Positions 1 to 8,517 of a stretch of 26,681 nucleotides of DNA are shown here, piece after piece. Origin of the DNA: Acidobacteriota bacterium. GTDB lineage: Bacteria > Acidobacteriota > Blastocatellia > RBC074. The DNA is taken from assembly GCA_022614735.1 (NCBI GenBank), contig JAKEHZ010000042.1, positions 1 through 26,681 on the forward strand, in the 5' to 3' direction. The notes beneath the pieces are model-generated. The model was given only the letters and a program-made list of their open reading frames with translations. It was not told where the DNA came from and did not search any database. Made by a program: the position numbers and the translations under genes. Numbering within the stretch: the stretch's first letter is position 1; each line of letters opens with the position of its first letter.

Positions 1-501
<501 letters not shown>

Positions 502-988
502 TCCCACTATGTCATTAATTGGTCGCTGAAGGGCAGTTGTCGGTCGATGATGGCCTCCAGTGTGACAAAGAATATCCTTTGGCACACTCGGGCGCATGTA
601 ACCGGCAACTGGCAAAACATCATAAGTTGATAAAGCGAAGGTAAACATATCTCCCGATCAGGTCCTTTGCGAAACTCGCCGCAACGACGCTGAATTCTCG
701 CGCACTGATTTCCCAGCAACATAAAGTTTGGCATTGAATCTGGCGCTGAATCCAACAATTGTTGAGTAATATTTGGGCAATCATCGTGAAAGACAGGTTT
801 ATGAAGTTTTGAGAAAGATCGGCCTGAGCACCAGCGGAACTAGGTAAAAAACGTGCAGCCTCCATCGCACGCAATCAAATGACTGAGTAATCCCGCCAGA
901 CAAGGAGAATTAATCTCACCCGCCATCGATGTGGGATTGCGCCGAGGTTGCGTGCACTGCCGATGTGAGGAATCAGAGGTAAATATAT
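502..988. other. Intergenic region upstream of rho, no gene recognised
   Basis: A 487-bp stretch between engB and rho. Short open frames exist on the minus strand (for example 507-758 and 620-874), but they lack convincing ribosome-binding sites, family motifs or coding-like composition, so I do not call them. It presumably holds the rho promoter and leader. A purine-rich AGAGGT lies 8 nt before the rho ATG. I see no clear -35/-10 pair or riboswitch. Confidence 0.5.
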
Positions 989-2323
989 ATGCCAGAAAAA
1001 ACAACAAGCAGAACAAGGAATAGCAACAATAACGATGATGAGATGAGCGAACTCGAGGAGAGTTACGATAGCTTTTTGGATATCGCTGATCTGAAGGAGA
1101 TGAACATCTCCAAGTTAACCCAGATCGCCAAGGAGCTGGATGTGCCCGGAGCTACGGGGATGCGCAAGCAGGAGTTGATCTTCAAGATTCTGCAAGCGCA
1201 GACCGAGAAATCAGGGTTGATCTTCTCGGAGGGTGTGCTTGAAACATTGCCTGATGGGTTTGGGTTCCTGCGCGCCCCCGAGTACAACTACCTGCCAGGC
1301 CCGGACGACATCTACGTCAGCCCCTCTCAGATACGCAAGTTCGACTTGCGGACCGGCGACACGATCTCGGGCCAGATACGTCCGCCGAAAGAGGGCGAGC
1401 GCTATTTCGCACTGATCAAAGTCGAAGCGATAAACTTCGAGCCGCCGGAGATCGCGCGCGACAAGGTCTTTTTCGACAACCTGACGCCGCTTTATCCGAA
1501 CGAGCATCTGAGGATGGAGACCGCCACGGAAAACGCCTCAGCGCGAGTTGTTGACATGTTCATGCCGATTGGCAAGGGACAGCGCGGTCTGATCGTTGCG
1601 CCGCCACGGACGGGAAAAACCATGCTGCTCCAATCAATCGCCAACTCGATCACCGAGAATCATCCGGAAGTCACACTGATCGTCTTGCTGATTGATGAGC
1701 GTCCGGAAGAAGTGACTGACATGCAGCGATCGGTTAACGGCGAGGTGATCTCATCTACCTTCGATGAACCGGCCTCGCGTCACGTGCAGGTGGCTGATAT
1801 GGTGATCGAGAAAGCGAAGCGCCTGGTCGAGCATAAACGCGATGTCGTGATTCTGCTCGATTCGATCACTCGTCTGGCGCGTGCTCACAACGCGGTCGTG
1901 CCGCCATCAGGCAAGATCCTCTCGGGCGGTGTGGACTCGAACGCGCTGCAACGTCCGAAACGCTTCTTCGGTGCGGCGCGCAATATCGAAGAAGGTGGCT
2001 CGTTGACGATCATCGCGACAGCGTTGGTCGAAACGGGAAGCAGGATGGACGACGTAATCTTCGAAGAGTTCAAGGGTACGGGCAATATGGAAATCCATCT
2101 CGACCGCAAACTCTCCGACAAACGCGTCTTCCCGGCGATCGACCTGCAGAAGTCAGGGACGCGCAAAGAAGAATTGCTCATTCCGAAGAAAGACCTCGAT
2201 CGAATCTGGGTATTGCGCCGTGTGCTCAACCCTCTTTCCCCGGTAGAGCAGATGGAACTGGTGCTCGAACGCCTCGAGAAGACGAAGACGAACGCGGAGT
2301 TCCTGTCGTCGATGAATCAGTAG
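989..2323 (+). CDS. rho: Transcription termination factor Rho
   Basis: Hexameric RNA-dependent ATPase helicase that releases transcripts from RNA polymerase at Rho-dependent sites. The 444-aa product has an N-terminal Rho-N helical domain (about residues 35-75, beginning LKEMNISKLTQIAKEL), an S1-like RNA-binding cold-shock domain (about 80-155, with the RNP-like GFGFLR), and a RecA-type ATPase core. Walker A is APPRTGKT at 204-211. Walker B (VVILLDSITRLARA) is near 286-299, and the Q-loop/R-loop region (SGGVDSNALQRPKRFFGAARN) follows. Length is close to the Escherichia coli protein (419 aa), with a short polar acidic N-terminal extension. The start is supported by AGAGGT 8 nt upstream of the ATG. 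It is followed directly by a 49-bp perfect hairpin shared with the convergent gene. Confidence 0.98.
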   Translation: MPEKTTSRTRNSNNNDDEMSELEESYDSFLDIADLKEMNISKLTQIAKELDVPGATGMRKQELIFKILQAQTEKSGLIFSEGVLETLPDGFGFLRAPEYNYLPGPDDIYVSPSQIRKFDLRTGDTISGQIRPPKEGERYFALIKVEAINFEPPEIARDKVFFDNLTPLYPNEHLRMETATENASARVVDMFMPIGKGQRGLIVAPPRTGKTMLLQSIANSITENHPEVTLIVLLIDERPEEVTDMQRSVNGEVISSTFDEPASRHVQVADMVIEKAKRLVEHKRDVVILLDSITRLARAHNAVVPPSGKILSGGVDSNALQRPKRFFGAARNIEEGGSLTIIATALVETGSRMDDVIFEEFKGTGNMEIHLDRKLSDKRVFPAIDLQKSGTRKEELLIPKKDLDRIWVLRRVLNPLSPVEQMELVLERLEKTKTNAEFLSSMNQ

Positions 2324-2332
2324 TTGATTGCG

Positions 2333-2437
2333 GATGAAGAGGGAAAACGGAACAAACGGAAATAACGGAACAAACGGAAATAAATAAAATTTCCGTTTGT
2401 TCCGTTATTTCCGTTTGTTCCGTTTTCCCTCTTCATC
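2333..2437. terminator. 49-bp perfect inverted repeat between convergent genes
   Basis: The left arm 2333-2381 and right arm 2389-2437 are exact reverse complements (49 bp) around a 7-nt A/T loop. Inside the arms, units such as ACGGAACAA and ACGGAAATA alternate. The hairpin starts 10 bp after the rho stop and ends one base before the stop of the convergent gene, so it can act as a bidirectional terminator. Its length and perfection far exceed an ordinary intrinsic terminator. A relative with the same core lies at 9119-9228. Confidence 0.8.
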
Positions 2438-3061
2438 TCACTTGGCCTGTTGCAGTGTCAAAGCGACATTCCGCACTTCATCGTTCTCAATCTCAATCTC
2501 AACCGAAGCAGGCTGGAAGCCAGGCGCACTCGCAGTAATGCGGTATTTCGCTTTTTCAGGTCTCAGACGGAAGGCAAACTCGCCGCCTTCGCGTGAGATA
2601 GTTTCCTGCTTGAATTTCTTTCCGCCATCGATCCGTTCAATCATCACGGCCGAATTGGGCAATGAGAAGCCGGCGCCATAGAGGACCGCTCCGCGGATGA
2701 CCGCATAGGGGTCGCCTTCGCGCGCAAGCTCGATGACGCGGCTCAGTTTAACAGTTTCACCGGCCTTCACTTCGAGCTTGCGCGTGGTGAATTTTTTAAA
2801 CCCCTGTTTTTCAAAAGAGAATGAATAATCGCCCGATGTCAGGCCGGCGAATTCGAACTCCCCATCCCGGTCGCTCCTGGTTTCGTGCTTGTCGTCTTGA
2901 TTTTTAGCATTAATGGCGCGCACAACTACGCCCTCGAGAGCTTTACCCTTGTGCTCTTTTACTTTGCCTTTGACGATCCCGGTCTGAGCGCCTGCCCGGG
3001 AAATGAGCGATAGAGTAAGAACTAATGCGAAGATAATTGCGTATTTCAGTCGAATACTCAT
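2438..3061 (-). CDS. Secreted carboxypeptidase-regulatory-like domain protein
   Basis: A 207-aa exported protein. The N-terminus has a signal peptide (hydrophobic core IIFALVLTLSLI, then a cleavage-like RAGAQ at about residue 26). Two beta-sandwich repeats of the carboxypeptidase regulatory-like type follow: one at about 28-105 (GIVKGKVKEHKGKALEGVVVRAIN ... DGEFEFAGLTSGDYSFSFEKQGF, joined by a short stretch), and a more divergent one at about 120-205 (IRGAVLYGAG ... GEFAFRLRPEKAKYRITASAPGFQ). Such domains are known as surface or periplasmic modules and as TonB-receptor extensions; no catalytic residues are visible, so the role is unknown. The start is chosen at the ATG preceded by GGAGGT about 9 nt away; longer in-frame versions lack this and lack an N-terminal signal peptide. 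It is divergent from the VWA gene, with only 75 bp between them. Confidence 0.75.
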   Translation of the reverse strand: MSIRLKYAIIFALVLTLSLISRAGAQTGIVKGKVKEHKGKALEGVVVRAINAKNQDDKHETRSDRDGEFEFAGLTSGDYSFSFEKQGFKKFTTRKLEVKAGETVKLSRVIELAREGDPYAVIRGAVLYGAGFSLPNSAVMIERIDGGKKFKQETISREGGEFAFRLRPEKAKYRITASAPGFQPASVEIEIENDEVRNVALTLQQAK

Positions 3062-3136
3062 TATAATAACCTCCACTCTCAAGGATGTGGCCTGGCGATT
3101 GCGCCAAACCGTACGACAGATTATAACAAGGCGGCC

Positions 3137-4096
3137 ATGAAATTTCGTTCGTTCATCACTGCTTTCATCATTGCAGTTTCGACTGTCGCTACCGCTCAAG
3201 ACCGTCGAACGCAGGAGCCTCGTCCAGCTCTGACCATTCGGGTTGATACCGATCTGGTCGCTCTTGATGTCACGGCTACAGATAAGAACGGAAACTTTGT
3301 GCGGGATTTGCGCGAGGATGAATTTCAACTGTTGGAAGATGGAAAACCGCGGAAGATAGATTTCTTTGCCATGACCGATGAATCTACTCTCTCGCGACCG
3401 CTGGCGGTGGTCTTTGCGCTGGACCTCTCCGGCAGTCTCAAGCCCGAAGAGACAGTTACTCTGCGCGAGGCGGCGAAGAAATTCCTCGAATTGATGAAAG
3501 GTGAATCGGTCTTTGCGGTGCTGGCATTCAACTACAAAGTGAAAATTTTACAGGATTTCACTGACGATGGGCGAAGGTTTGAACGAGCGCTCGATAAGAT
3601 AGAGGGTTTTGAAGGCTCGACCAGGATTTATGATGGGATAGATCGTGCCGTCGTCATGCTTGATCGGAAGGCGCCACGCACACGCAAAAACCGTCCGGTG
3701 CGGCGCGTTGTCGTCGTCATCAGCGATGGTTTCGATTCGGCAAGCGTCATCGACCGGAAGGAGCTGGTGCGGAGAGCTACCGCTTTGGGTGTGACCGTCT
3801 ATTCGATTACTTTGCCGTCATATATGTTTTCCGCCACTCGTTCGACCGAGCGTGTCATTACGCCATTGGATGCGACGCGAGTCGTAAGCGCAACCGGCGG
3901 ACGCGATTTTGCGGCGGATGCGGCTGACTTCACCCCTGTCTTCAAGGCATTGGCCGAGGAGATACGCGCAAGCTACGCGCTGGCATATTATCCGGAATGG
4001 CGCGATGGAAGATTTCACGAATTGCGGGTGAAGACTTCACGACCGGGAGTGCAGCTGCGCGTCAACCGCACCGGATTCGTTGCTCCAAACAAGTAG
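3137..4096 (+). CDS. Secreted VWA protein, acidobacterial VWFA-related type
   Basis: A 319-aa exported protein with a signal peptide (about residues 1-20, ending VATAQ). A short N-terminal beta domain follows (VDTDLVALDVTATDKNG ... DLREDEFQLLEDGKP), which is characteristic of the VWFA-related family common in Acidobacteriota. The von Willebrand factor A fold starts around 88, with the metal-ion-dependent adhesion motif DLSGS at 96-100, a conserved Thr/Gly region (GSTRIYDGI), and a DGFD at about 198-201. The C-terminal strands (ASYALAYYPEWRDGRFHELRVKT, in segments) also match the family. It is probably an extracytoplasmic protein-protein interaction module; its partner is not visible. It shares a short divergent promoter region with the preceding secreted protein. 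Confidence 0.85.
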   Translation: MKFRSFITAFIIAVSTVATAQDRRTQEPRPALTIRVDTDLVALDVTATDKNGNFVRDLREDEFQLLEDGKPRKIDFFAMTDESTLSRPLAVVFALDLSGSLKPEETVTLREAAKKFLELMKGESVFAVLAFNYKVKILQDFTDDGRRFERALDKIEGFEGSTRIYDGIDRAVVMLDRKAPRTRKNRPVRRVVVVISDGFDSASVIDRKELVRRATALGVTVYSITLPSYMFSATRSTERVITPLDATRVVSATGGRDFAADAADFTPVFKALAEEIRASYALAYYPEWRDGRFHELRVKTSRPGVQLRVNRTGFVAPNK

Positions 4097-4117
4097 AATC
4101 AACTCGGCTGCTAACCT

Positions 4118-4306
4118 TCAATATTCGCGTTCGTCTTCCAAGTCATCCTCGTCCTCTTCGTCCGGTGCGAGATCAAGTTCGATTGGATCAAGCCCGACGA
4201 CTTCGAGCATGACCTCACATTCTTCACAATTGATGATCTCTCCTTTATCCACATCTTCGTCGACGTGAATCTCGGCTTCACATTCAGGGCAGACAGCTAA
4301 TGGCAC
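4118..4306 (-). CDS. LysW-like small zinc-ribbon protein lacking the usual tail
   Basis: A 62-aa acidic protein with two CxxC knuckles (C6/C9 and C27/C30) that should bind zinc. The sequence between and after them (GEIINCEEC, then LEVVGLDPIELDLAP) resembles LysW/ArgW amino-group carrier proteins. LysW proteins normally end in EDWGE, whose last glutamate carries the biosynthetic intermediate. Here the tail is a long acidic run ending in EREY, so the carrier residue is absent and carrier function is doubtful. The start is a GTG with GGAGG 9 nt upstream. No lysine or arginine biosynthesis genes lie nearby. It could be a LysW-derived regulator or a stand-alone zinc ribbon. Confidence 0.75.
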   Translation of the reverse strand: MPLAVCPECEAEIHVDEDVDKGEIINCEECEVMLEVVGLDPIELDLAPDEEDEDDLEDEREY

Positions 4307-4844
4307 GATGTTGATCCTCCATGATAAAGCAGGGATGAATATTCTCGCGCGCAGTGGTCATGACCCATTCGATGCCAGACAAATGAAAGTGCGGAAGGAA
4401 TCGTGTTCAAGATCCCACTTGCCACGCGAGGAGAGAATCTAAACTAAACCCGCTTTATTTGGCAATCCTGCGCAGGTTCCGGGCGATTTTCGGAGTGGAG
4501 GGCGCTGCGAGACAGTCCCTCTGCGGTTGAAAGTGATAAAAGGCCAATATTTATGCGGCCGCGGGGCGGGCACTTGTGTTTTGAGCCCGAAAAATCAGGC
4601 ATTTTATGCATTTTCTTTGATAATTTATCTTGCGCCACCATACAAGCTACGGTATACTGCGCCCCGTTTCTGCACAATATAATGTGATTGCAATTTTGCT
4701 CTTTTACCGTCATCGGAGGCAGCGAGTATCAACGGTTGCCTCTTCAGCTAGCGAGGCCGCCCTGAGCCGTTTTGCTTCGTCCGTTGACAAAGCGCGGCAA
4801 GGCGAAGCCTGAATAAACAAAACCATAAATACAAGGAGAAAAAC
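4307..4844. other. Intergenic region between LysW-like gene and HU gene
   Basis: A 538-bp stretch without a convincing gene. It must carry the minus-strand promoter of the LysW-like gene and the plus-strand promoter of the HU gene, annotated separately at 4630-4658. A second A/T-rich box reading TATAAT lies at 4677-4682. The part from 4780 to 4815 contains GCTTCG and CGAAGC segments that can pair in the HU mRNA leader. Open frames crossing it are short and have no recognisable content. Confidence 0.5.
4630..4658 (+). promoter_or_regulatory. Candidate sigma70-type promoter for the HU gene
   Basis: TTGCGC at 4630-4635 and TATACT at 4653-4658 are separated by 17 bp; the -10 box matches consensus at five of six positions, the -35 at three. 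The predicted leader before the HU start would be about 180 nt. No transcript evidence is available. Confidence 0.45.
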
Positions 4845-5144
4845 ATGGCAGCAAAACAGATGACCAAGAGCCAACTGGCCGCTCATATTGCCGATAGATT
4901 CAGCATCTCGAAGAAAGCCGCAAATGAGTTCCTCGATGAGATCGCCGCTGTCGCGGTAGCGCAGACCAAGAAAGTAGGAGCATTTACACTTCCGGGACTT
5001 GGAAAGCTCGTTAAAGCCCACCGCAAGGCTCGCATGGGTCGCAATCCGATGACCGGCGCAGCGATCAAGATTCCGGCCAAGACGGTCGTCAAGTTCCGTG
5101 TGGCGAAGGCCTGCAAGGACTCTATCGTCCCGGCAAAGAAGTAA
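4845..5144 (+). CDS. hup: HU-family DNA-binding protein
   Basis: A 99-aa basic nucleoid protein of the HU/IHF family, which dimerises and bends DNA. The N-terminal helical part (MTKSQLAAHIADRFSISKKA) is followed by the beta-arm region. The arm carries the family signature GRNPMTGAAIKIPAKTVVKF (residues about 66-85), in which the conserved proline intercalates into DNA. The length is slightly above the typical 90 aa, with a short lysine-rich end (IVPAKK). A strong AAGGAG lies about 7 nt upstream of the ATG. It is convergent with the histidine-kinase gene, and a heptamer hairpin separates them. Confidence 0.95.
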   Translation: MAAKQMTKSQLAAHIADRFSISKKAANEFLDEIAAVAVAQTKKVGAFTLPGLGKLVKAHRKARMGRNPMTGAAIKIPAKTVVKFRVAKACKDSIVPAKK

Positions 5145-5149
5145 TAATT

Positions 5150-5218
5150 GATGAGATAGTTCGCAGTTCGCAGTTACCGCACACTGACTGCGAACTGCGA
5201 ACTGCGAACTATTTCATC
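5150..5218. terminator. Heptamer-built hairpin between HU and kinase genes
   Basis: The left arm 5150-5174 and right arm 5194-5218 are inverted copies with one mismatch in 25 bp, built from the unit GTTCGCA. The right arm overlaps the last codons and stop (5209-5211) of the convergent kinase gene. It probably works as a bidirectional terminator. The same heptamer forms a larger hairpin at 7106-7236. Confidence 0.7.
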
Positions 5219-7080
5219 TGATCTGCTGCGGCTGCGGGTTGATGAGCCAGGGGTAAGGTGAAAGTGAAACTCGTGCCGCGTCCAACTTCTGATTGGACAG
5301 TGATCTGCCCGCCAAGGGCTTCGACCAGCCGTTTCGAGATCGCCAGGCCGAGGCCAGCGCCATCCGATTGTGAGCCCGGCACACGCACAAAGCGATCGAA
5401 GATACGCGAAAGATACTCAGGTGGAATGCCTCGGCCCGTGTCCGTCACCGAGATGGAGACGTAAGCCTCACGATGCGCTGCGGTGAGCAGGATTTCACCA
5501 CCGCGCGGTGTATGGCGTGCTGCATTCCTCACCAAATTGTTGAGGACACGCTCAACCTGTCCCCAGTCAGCGAGTGCGAAGGGAAGATCGAAAGGGATCT
5601 CCGATTTGAAGGTCAGGCCTTTCGATTGCACATATGGTTTTAAAGACTCGACAGCTGAAGCGAGCAGGGCGGAGATGTTAGTCGGGACGAGATGCGGCGC
5701 GCTGTTGCCCGCTTCAATTTTTGACAGGTCGAGCAGGTCGCGCATCAAATTCTCAAGCTTTTCGCAGTCGCGGCGGCAGTTGTAAAGCACATCGAGTTGT
5801 CGATCGGTCAACTCTCCTGCGGCCCCTTCAATCAGAACGTGAATACCCATTTCGATATTTATCAGCGGCGCACGCAGTTCGTGTGAGGCGAGGGCAATAA
5901 AATCAGATTTGAGGAGATCGACATCACGCAGATGGGTGATATCTTCGAGTAAAACCACTGCGCCGAGAAGTTGTTGCTCCTCATCGCGCATCGGTGTGGC
6001 GCGCAGCCGAAATGCCCGTTCAGTCCCGGCCACCTTCAGTGGTAGGGCCGCAGCAACGCTCTCGCTCGCCACCGCATGTTGTGAGCTTAAGGCTTCGACC
6101 ACGGCCGCGTCGATTCGATTATCACGAGCGACTTCCGAGATCGGCTTCCCCGTGTTGCCGGCTTCAAGACCGAATATCTCTTCGGCTGCGCGATTTAATT
6201 TTGTGACTTTTCCCTCCGCGTCTGTCACGAGCAGAGGATCATAGAGGGAATCAATTGCAGCTTCAGTTGTTTGTTGCGCAACGACAATTTTGCCCAGATC
6301 GGAGCGGCGCAATATCCGAATGCGTTCAGCCATGCGATTGAATTCGGCGGCAAGCAACCCAATTTCATCCCGTGAATTGATCTCGGCTTTGACGTTCAGA
6401 TTGCCACCGGCAATCCTCGATGTCACCGTCGTCAGCTCGCGCACCGGACGGACGATACGCTCGGCAAAGAAGAAAGCGAGGATCAGACTCACCACGACCA
6501 GTGAGAGGTTGATGATTGAGGTTATGATGAACCACCGACGCGCGCTTTCAACAGCCGCATCCGATTTCGCCAGCATCGCTGACTGATTCAATCGCAGCAA
6601 TTGATCGCATTGTCTACGAAGCCGGTGGAAGGTCGGCTCGAGTTGCTCGAAGTATTGCCCCCCGATCCGTTGTGACTCATTTATCGTCCCTCCTTTCGCT
6701 GCTGGCTCAAAGAAAGCCTCGAGAAGCTTGTAATATGACTGGCGATCATGACGGATATTTTCGATCAGAGCAGCTTCGCCCTGCTCGGTGATGTTATTTG
6801 CCGCCTTATCGAATGCTGCGTCAAAAAGCCGGCGATGTTCGAGCATCTGCTGAGTTGCGCGCTCACGTTCTCCGAGCAGAATGAAGAGCGCTGCTGAATC
6901 AAGGCGCTCAGCGCTCTCTTTCATATCCTGTGCGGCGACGACCGAATCATAATTATTTGAGAGGATCAGCTTTGAGACGCGCCCCATGTCCCACAGTCGC
7001 CAGACACTCCACACGCCGAGGGCCACCAGCGCTGCCACGAATACAAGATAACTAAGCAAAAGTTTTGTGCGTAAGTTCAT
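5209..7080 (-). CDS. HAMP-PAS membrane sensor histidine kinase of the kdp locus
   Basis: A 623-aa membrane sensor kinase. There is a transmembrane helix at about 6-27, an extracytoplasmic helical region to about 185, a second helix at about 186-207, a HAMP domain to about 262, a PAS domain (about 272-375, LLVTDAEGKVTKLNRAAEEIFG in outline), then HisKA with phosphoacceptor His400 in SHELRAPL. The ATPase domain carries an N box near 515-523 (NNLVRNAAR), G1 box DTGRGIP at 547-553 and G2 box GAGLGL at 574-579. It lies directly downstream of an N-terminal-only kdpD and may supply the kinase half of a split KdpD system, but it lacks KdpD's four-helix DUF4118 region. The ATG at 7080 is preferred; an in-frame GTG lies 9 nt upstream. 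No response regulator is adjacent. Confidence 0.9.
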   Translation of the reverse strand: MNLRTKLLLSYLVFVAALVALGVWSVWRLWDMGRVSKLILSNNYDSVVAAQDMKESAERLDSAALFILLGERERATQQMLEHRRLFDAAFDKAANNITEQGEAALIENIRHDRQSYYKLLEAFFEPAAKGGTINESQRIGGQYFEQLEPTFHRLRRQCDQLLRLNQSAMLAKSDAAVESARRWFIITSIINLSLVVVSLILAFFFAERIVRPVRELTTVTSRIAGGNLNVKAEINSRDEIGLLAAEFNRMAERIRILRRSDLGKIVVAQQTTEAAIDSLYDPLLVTDAEGKVTKLNRAAEEIFGLEAGNTGKPISEVARDNRIDAAVVEALSSQHAVASESVAAALPLKVAGTERAFRLRATPMRDEEQQLLGAVVLLEDITHLRDVDLLKSDFIALASHELRAPLINIEMGIHVLIEGAAGELTDRQLDVLYNCRRDCEKLENLMRDLLDLSKIEAGNSAPHLVPTNISALLASAVESLKPYVQSKGLTFKSEIPFDLPFALADWGQVERVLNNLVRNAARHTPRGGEILLTAAHREAYVSISVTDTGRGIPPEYLSRIFDRFVRVPGSQSDGAGLGLAISKRLVEALGGQITVQSEVGRGTSFTFTLPLAHQPAAAADQMK

Positions 7081-7105
7081 AATGCTCACAAAACGAAGAC
7101 CTGAA

Positions 7106-7236
7106 AGTTCGCAGTTCGCAGTTCGCAGTTCGCGGTTCGCAGTTCGCAGTTTACAGTTCGCAGTTCGCAGCTAAAGGTTTGTGGCCCGTCATTATCGGAC
7201 TGCGAACTGTGAACTGCGAACTGCGAACTGCGAACT
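7106..7236. repeat. GTTCGCA heptamer tandem repeats forming a large hairpin
   Basis: About nine direct copies of GTTCGCA with small variants run from 7107 to 7170. About five inverted copies lie at 7198-7236, and about 28 bp of unique loop sequence separates them. The whole forms a long imperfect hairpin between kdpD-N and the kinase gene, and its far end reaches the kdpD-N stop codon. Between two co-directional genes it may stabilise or partly terminate the transcript. The period of 7 is not a codon multiple. Confidence 0.85.
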
Positions 7237-8425
7237 AATGAAAATCATCACCATGATGATCCACCGATTTCTCATCGGCTTTATCATCCCTGAGTGGCAC
7301 TACGTGGACCGTCGCGTCTCGCGCTTCATTTAAAAAGCGATTTATGACTGAGCCGCGCAACAGAATATCCCAACGTGAGCGGGCCGATTGTCCGAAGATG
7401 ACGTGGGTAATGCCTTCGCGTCGCGCAAACTCGATCAGAGCGTCAGCGACGCGGGAAGCTTTCAATCTGACGAATTTTGCGCCGAGTTCGTCTGCGAACC
7501 GGACGTTCTCCAGCAAAGAGACATGATCTTTGGGGTCGATCCGACCCGGCTCTTCACGAGGGGTCTCAACGTAGACCGCATACCAATCAGAGGCCAGTCG
7601 TCCGGCGATGCGTGAGCCGATTCGCAACAGCTTCTTGGCATTCCCCCGGGTAGTGATACAAACCATGACCTTTTCCGGGATAACCGCCTGCTCCAGTCCC
7701 TCGCGCTCGCGGTAGTCGTGCGCCTTCGCCGCCTGGTCTTCTGCAACTTGGCGGAGTGCCAATTCGCGCAGCGCGGAGAGATTCCCCTTGCGAAAGAAGT
7801 TATTGAGCGCCTGCTCGATCTTTTCAACGCCGTAAATCTTGCCTTGCCGCAAACGCGTCCGCAGCGTATCGACCGAAACGTCGACATTGACAACCTCATC
7901 TGCTCTTTGCAGAAAGCTGTCGGGGATAGTCTCCCGCACACGCACGCCGGTTGTGCGCGCGATCGCATCGTTGAGCGATTCGATATGCTGCACGTTGACT
8001 GCTGTGATTACCGAAATACCGGCCGCCAGCAGATCCAGCACGTCCTCATAACGCTTACGGTTCTTCGAGCCGGGCACATTCGTGTGCGCCAGCTCATCGA
8101 CAATCGCGACTTCGGGTTTGCGCGCTATGACAGCCTCGACGTCCATCTCTTCGAGGACGACGCCGCGATACTCGATTTTGCGCAGCGGCACGTGTTCCAG
8201 AACACCGATCAATGCCGCAGTATCTACGCGTCCATGGGTTTCAATCAGGGCGATGACCACATCCACTCCCTGTTGTCCGAGTAGATGCGCCTCTTCAAGC
8301 ATCTGGAAAGTCTTGCCTACGCCGGCGGCTGCGCCAATGTAGACACGCAACCGCGCTCGCTCGCTCTCTTTGAGTTTGGCGAGGAAGGATTCGGGAGATG
8401 CTCGTCTATTGCCGTTATCGTTCAC
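7235..8425 (-). CDS. kdpD: KdpD N-terminal sensor protein (KdpD + USP domains only)
   Basis: A 396-aa protein equal to the cytoplasmic N-terminal half of the K+ sensor KdpD. The KdpD domain carries Walker A GAAAGVGKT at 31-39 and a Walker B-like region (VAIVDELAHTNVPGS, DELAH at 110-114). A universal-stress-protein domain follows from about residue 248 (VMVCITTRG ... THVIFGQSARSRWDILLRGS in outline), known in other KdpD proteins to sense second messengers or K+. The protein ends after the USP domain in a histidine-rich tail, with no transmembrane or kinase domain, whereas full KdpD is near 900 aa. The kinase function probably resides in the next gene. The start is GTG; no strong Shine-Dalgarno is visible. 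Confidence 0.92.
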   Translation of the reverse strand: MNDNGNRRASPESFLAKLKESERARLRVYIGAAAGVGKTFQMLEEAHLLGQQGVDVVIALIETHGRVDTAALIGVLEHVPLRKIEYRGVVLEEMDVEAVIARKPEVAIVDELAHTNVPGSKNRKRYEDVLDLLAAGISVITAVNVQHIESLNDAIARTTGVRVRETIPDSFLQRADEVVNVDVSVDTLRTRLRQGKIYGVEKIEQALNNFFRKGNLSALRELALRQVAEDQAAKAHDYREREGLEQAVIPEKVMVCITTRGNAKKLLRIGSRIAGRLASDWYAVYVETPREEPGRIDPKDHVSLLENVRFADELGAKFVRLKASRVADALIEFARREGITHVIFGQSARSRWDILLRGSVINRFLNEARDATVHVVPLRDDKADEKSVDHHGDDFH

Positions 8426-8445
8426 GATCTGTTGGTGGAAAGCGG

Positions 8446-8489
8446 TTGAGGCGGAAGACCATAGATTTCTCCGGGGTCATCCGCCTCAA
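8446..8489. repeat. 15-bp inverted repeat between kdpC and kdpD-N
   Basis: The arms at 8446-8460 and 8475-8489 pair at 14 of 15 positions around a 14-nt loop. There is no U-tract on either side, so it is better viewed as an mRNA-stabilising or processing hairpin than as an intrinsic terminator. Confidence 0.6.
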
Positions 8490-8517
8490 GCTTAAAATCA
8501 ATGCTCGACTCTCAGAT

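Noticed and set aside
507..874. Short minus-strand open frames upstream of rho.
   Set aside because: No start signals or recognisable protein features; treated as non-coding.
2221..2240. GTGCTCAAC inside rho, similar to the start of the inverted CRISPR repeat.
   Set aside because: It encodes conserved Rho sequence and lacks the stem.
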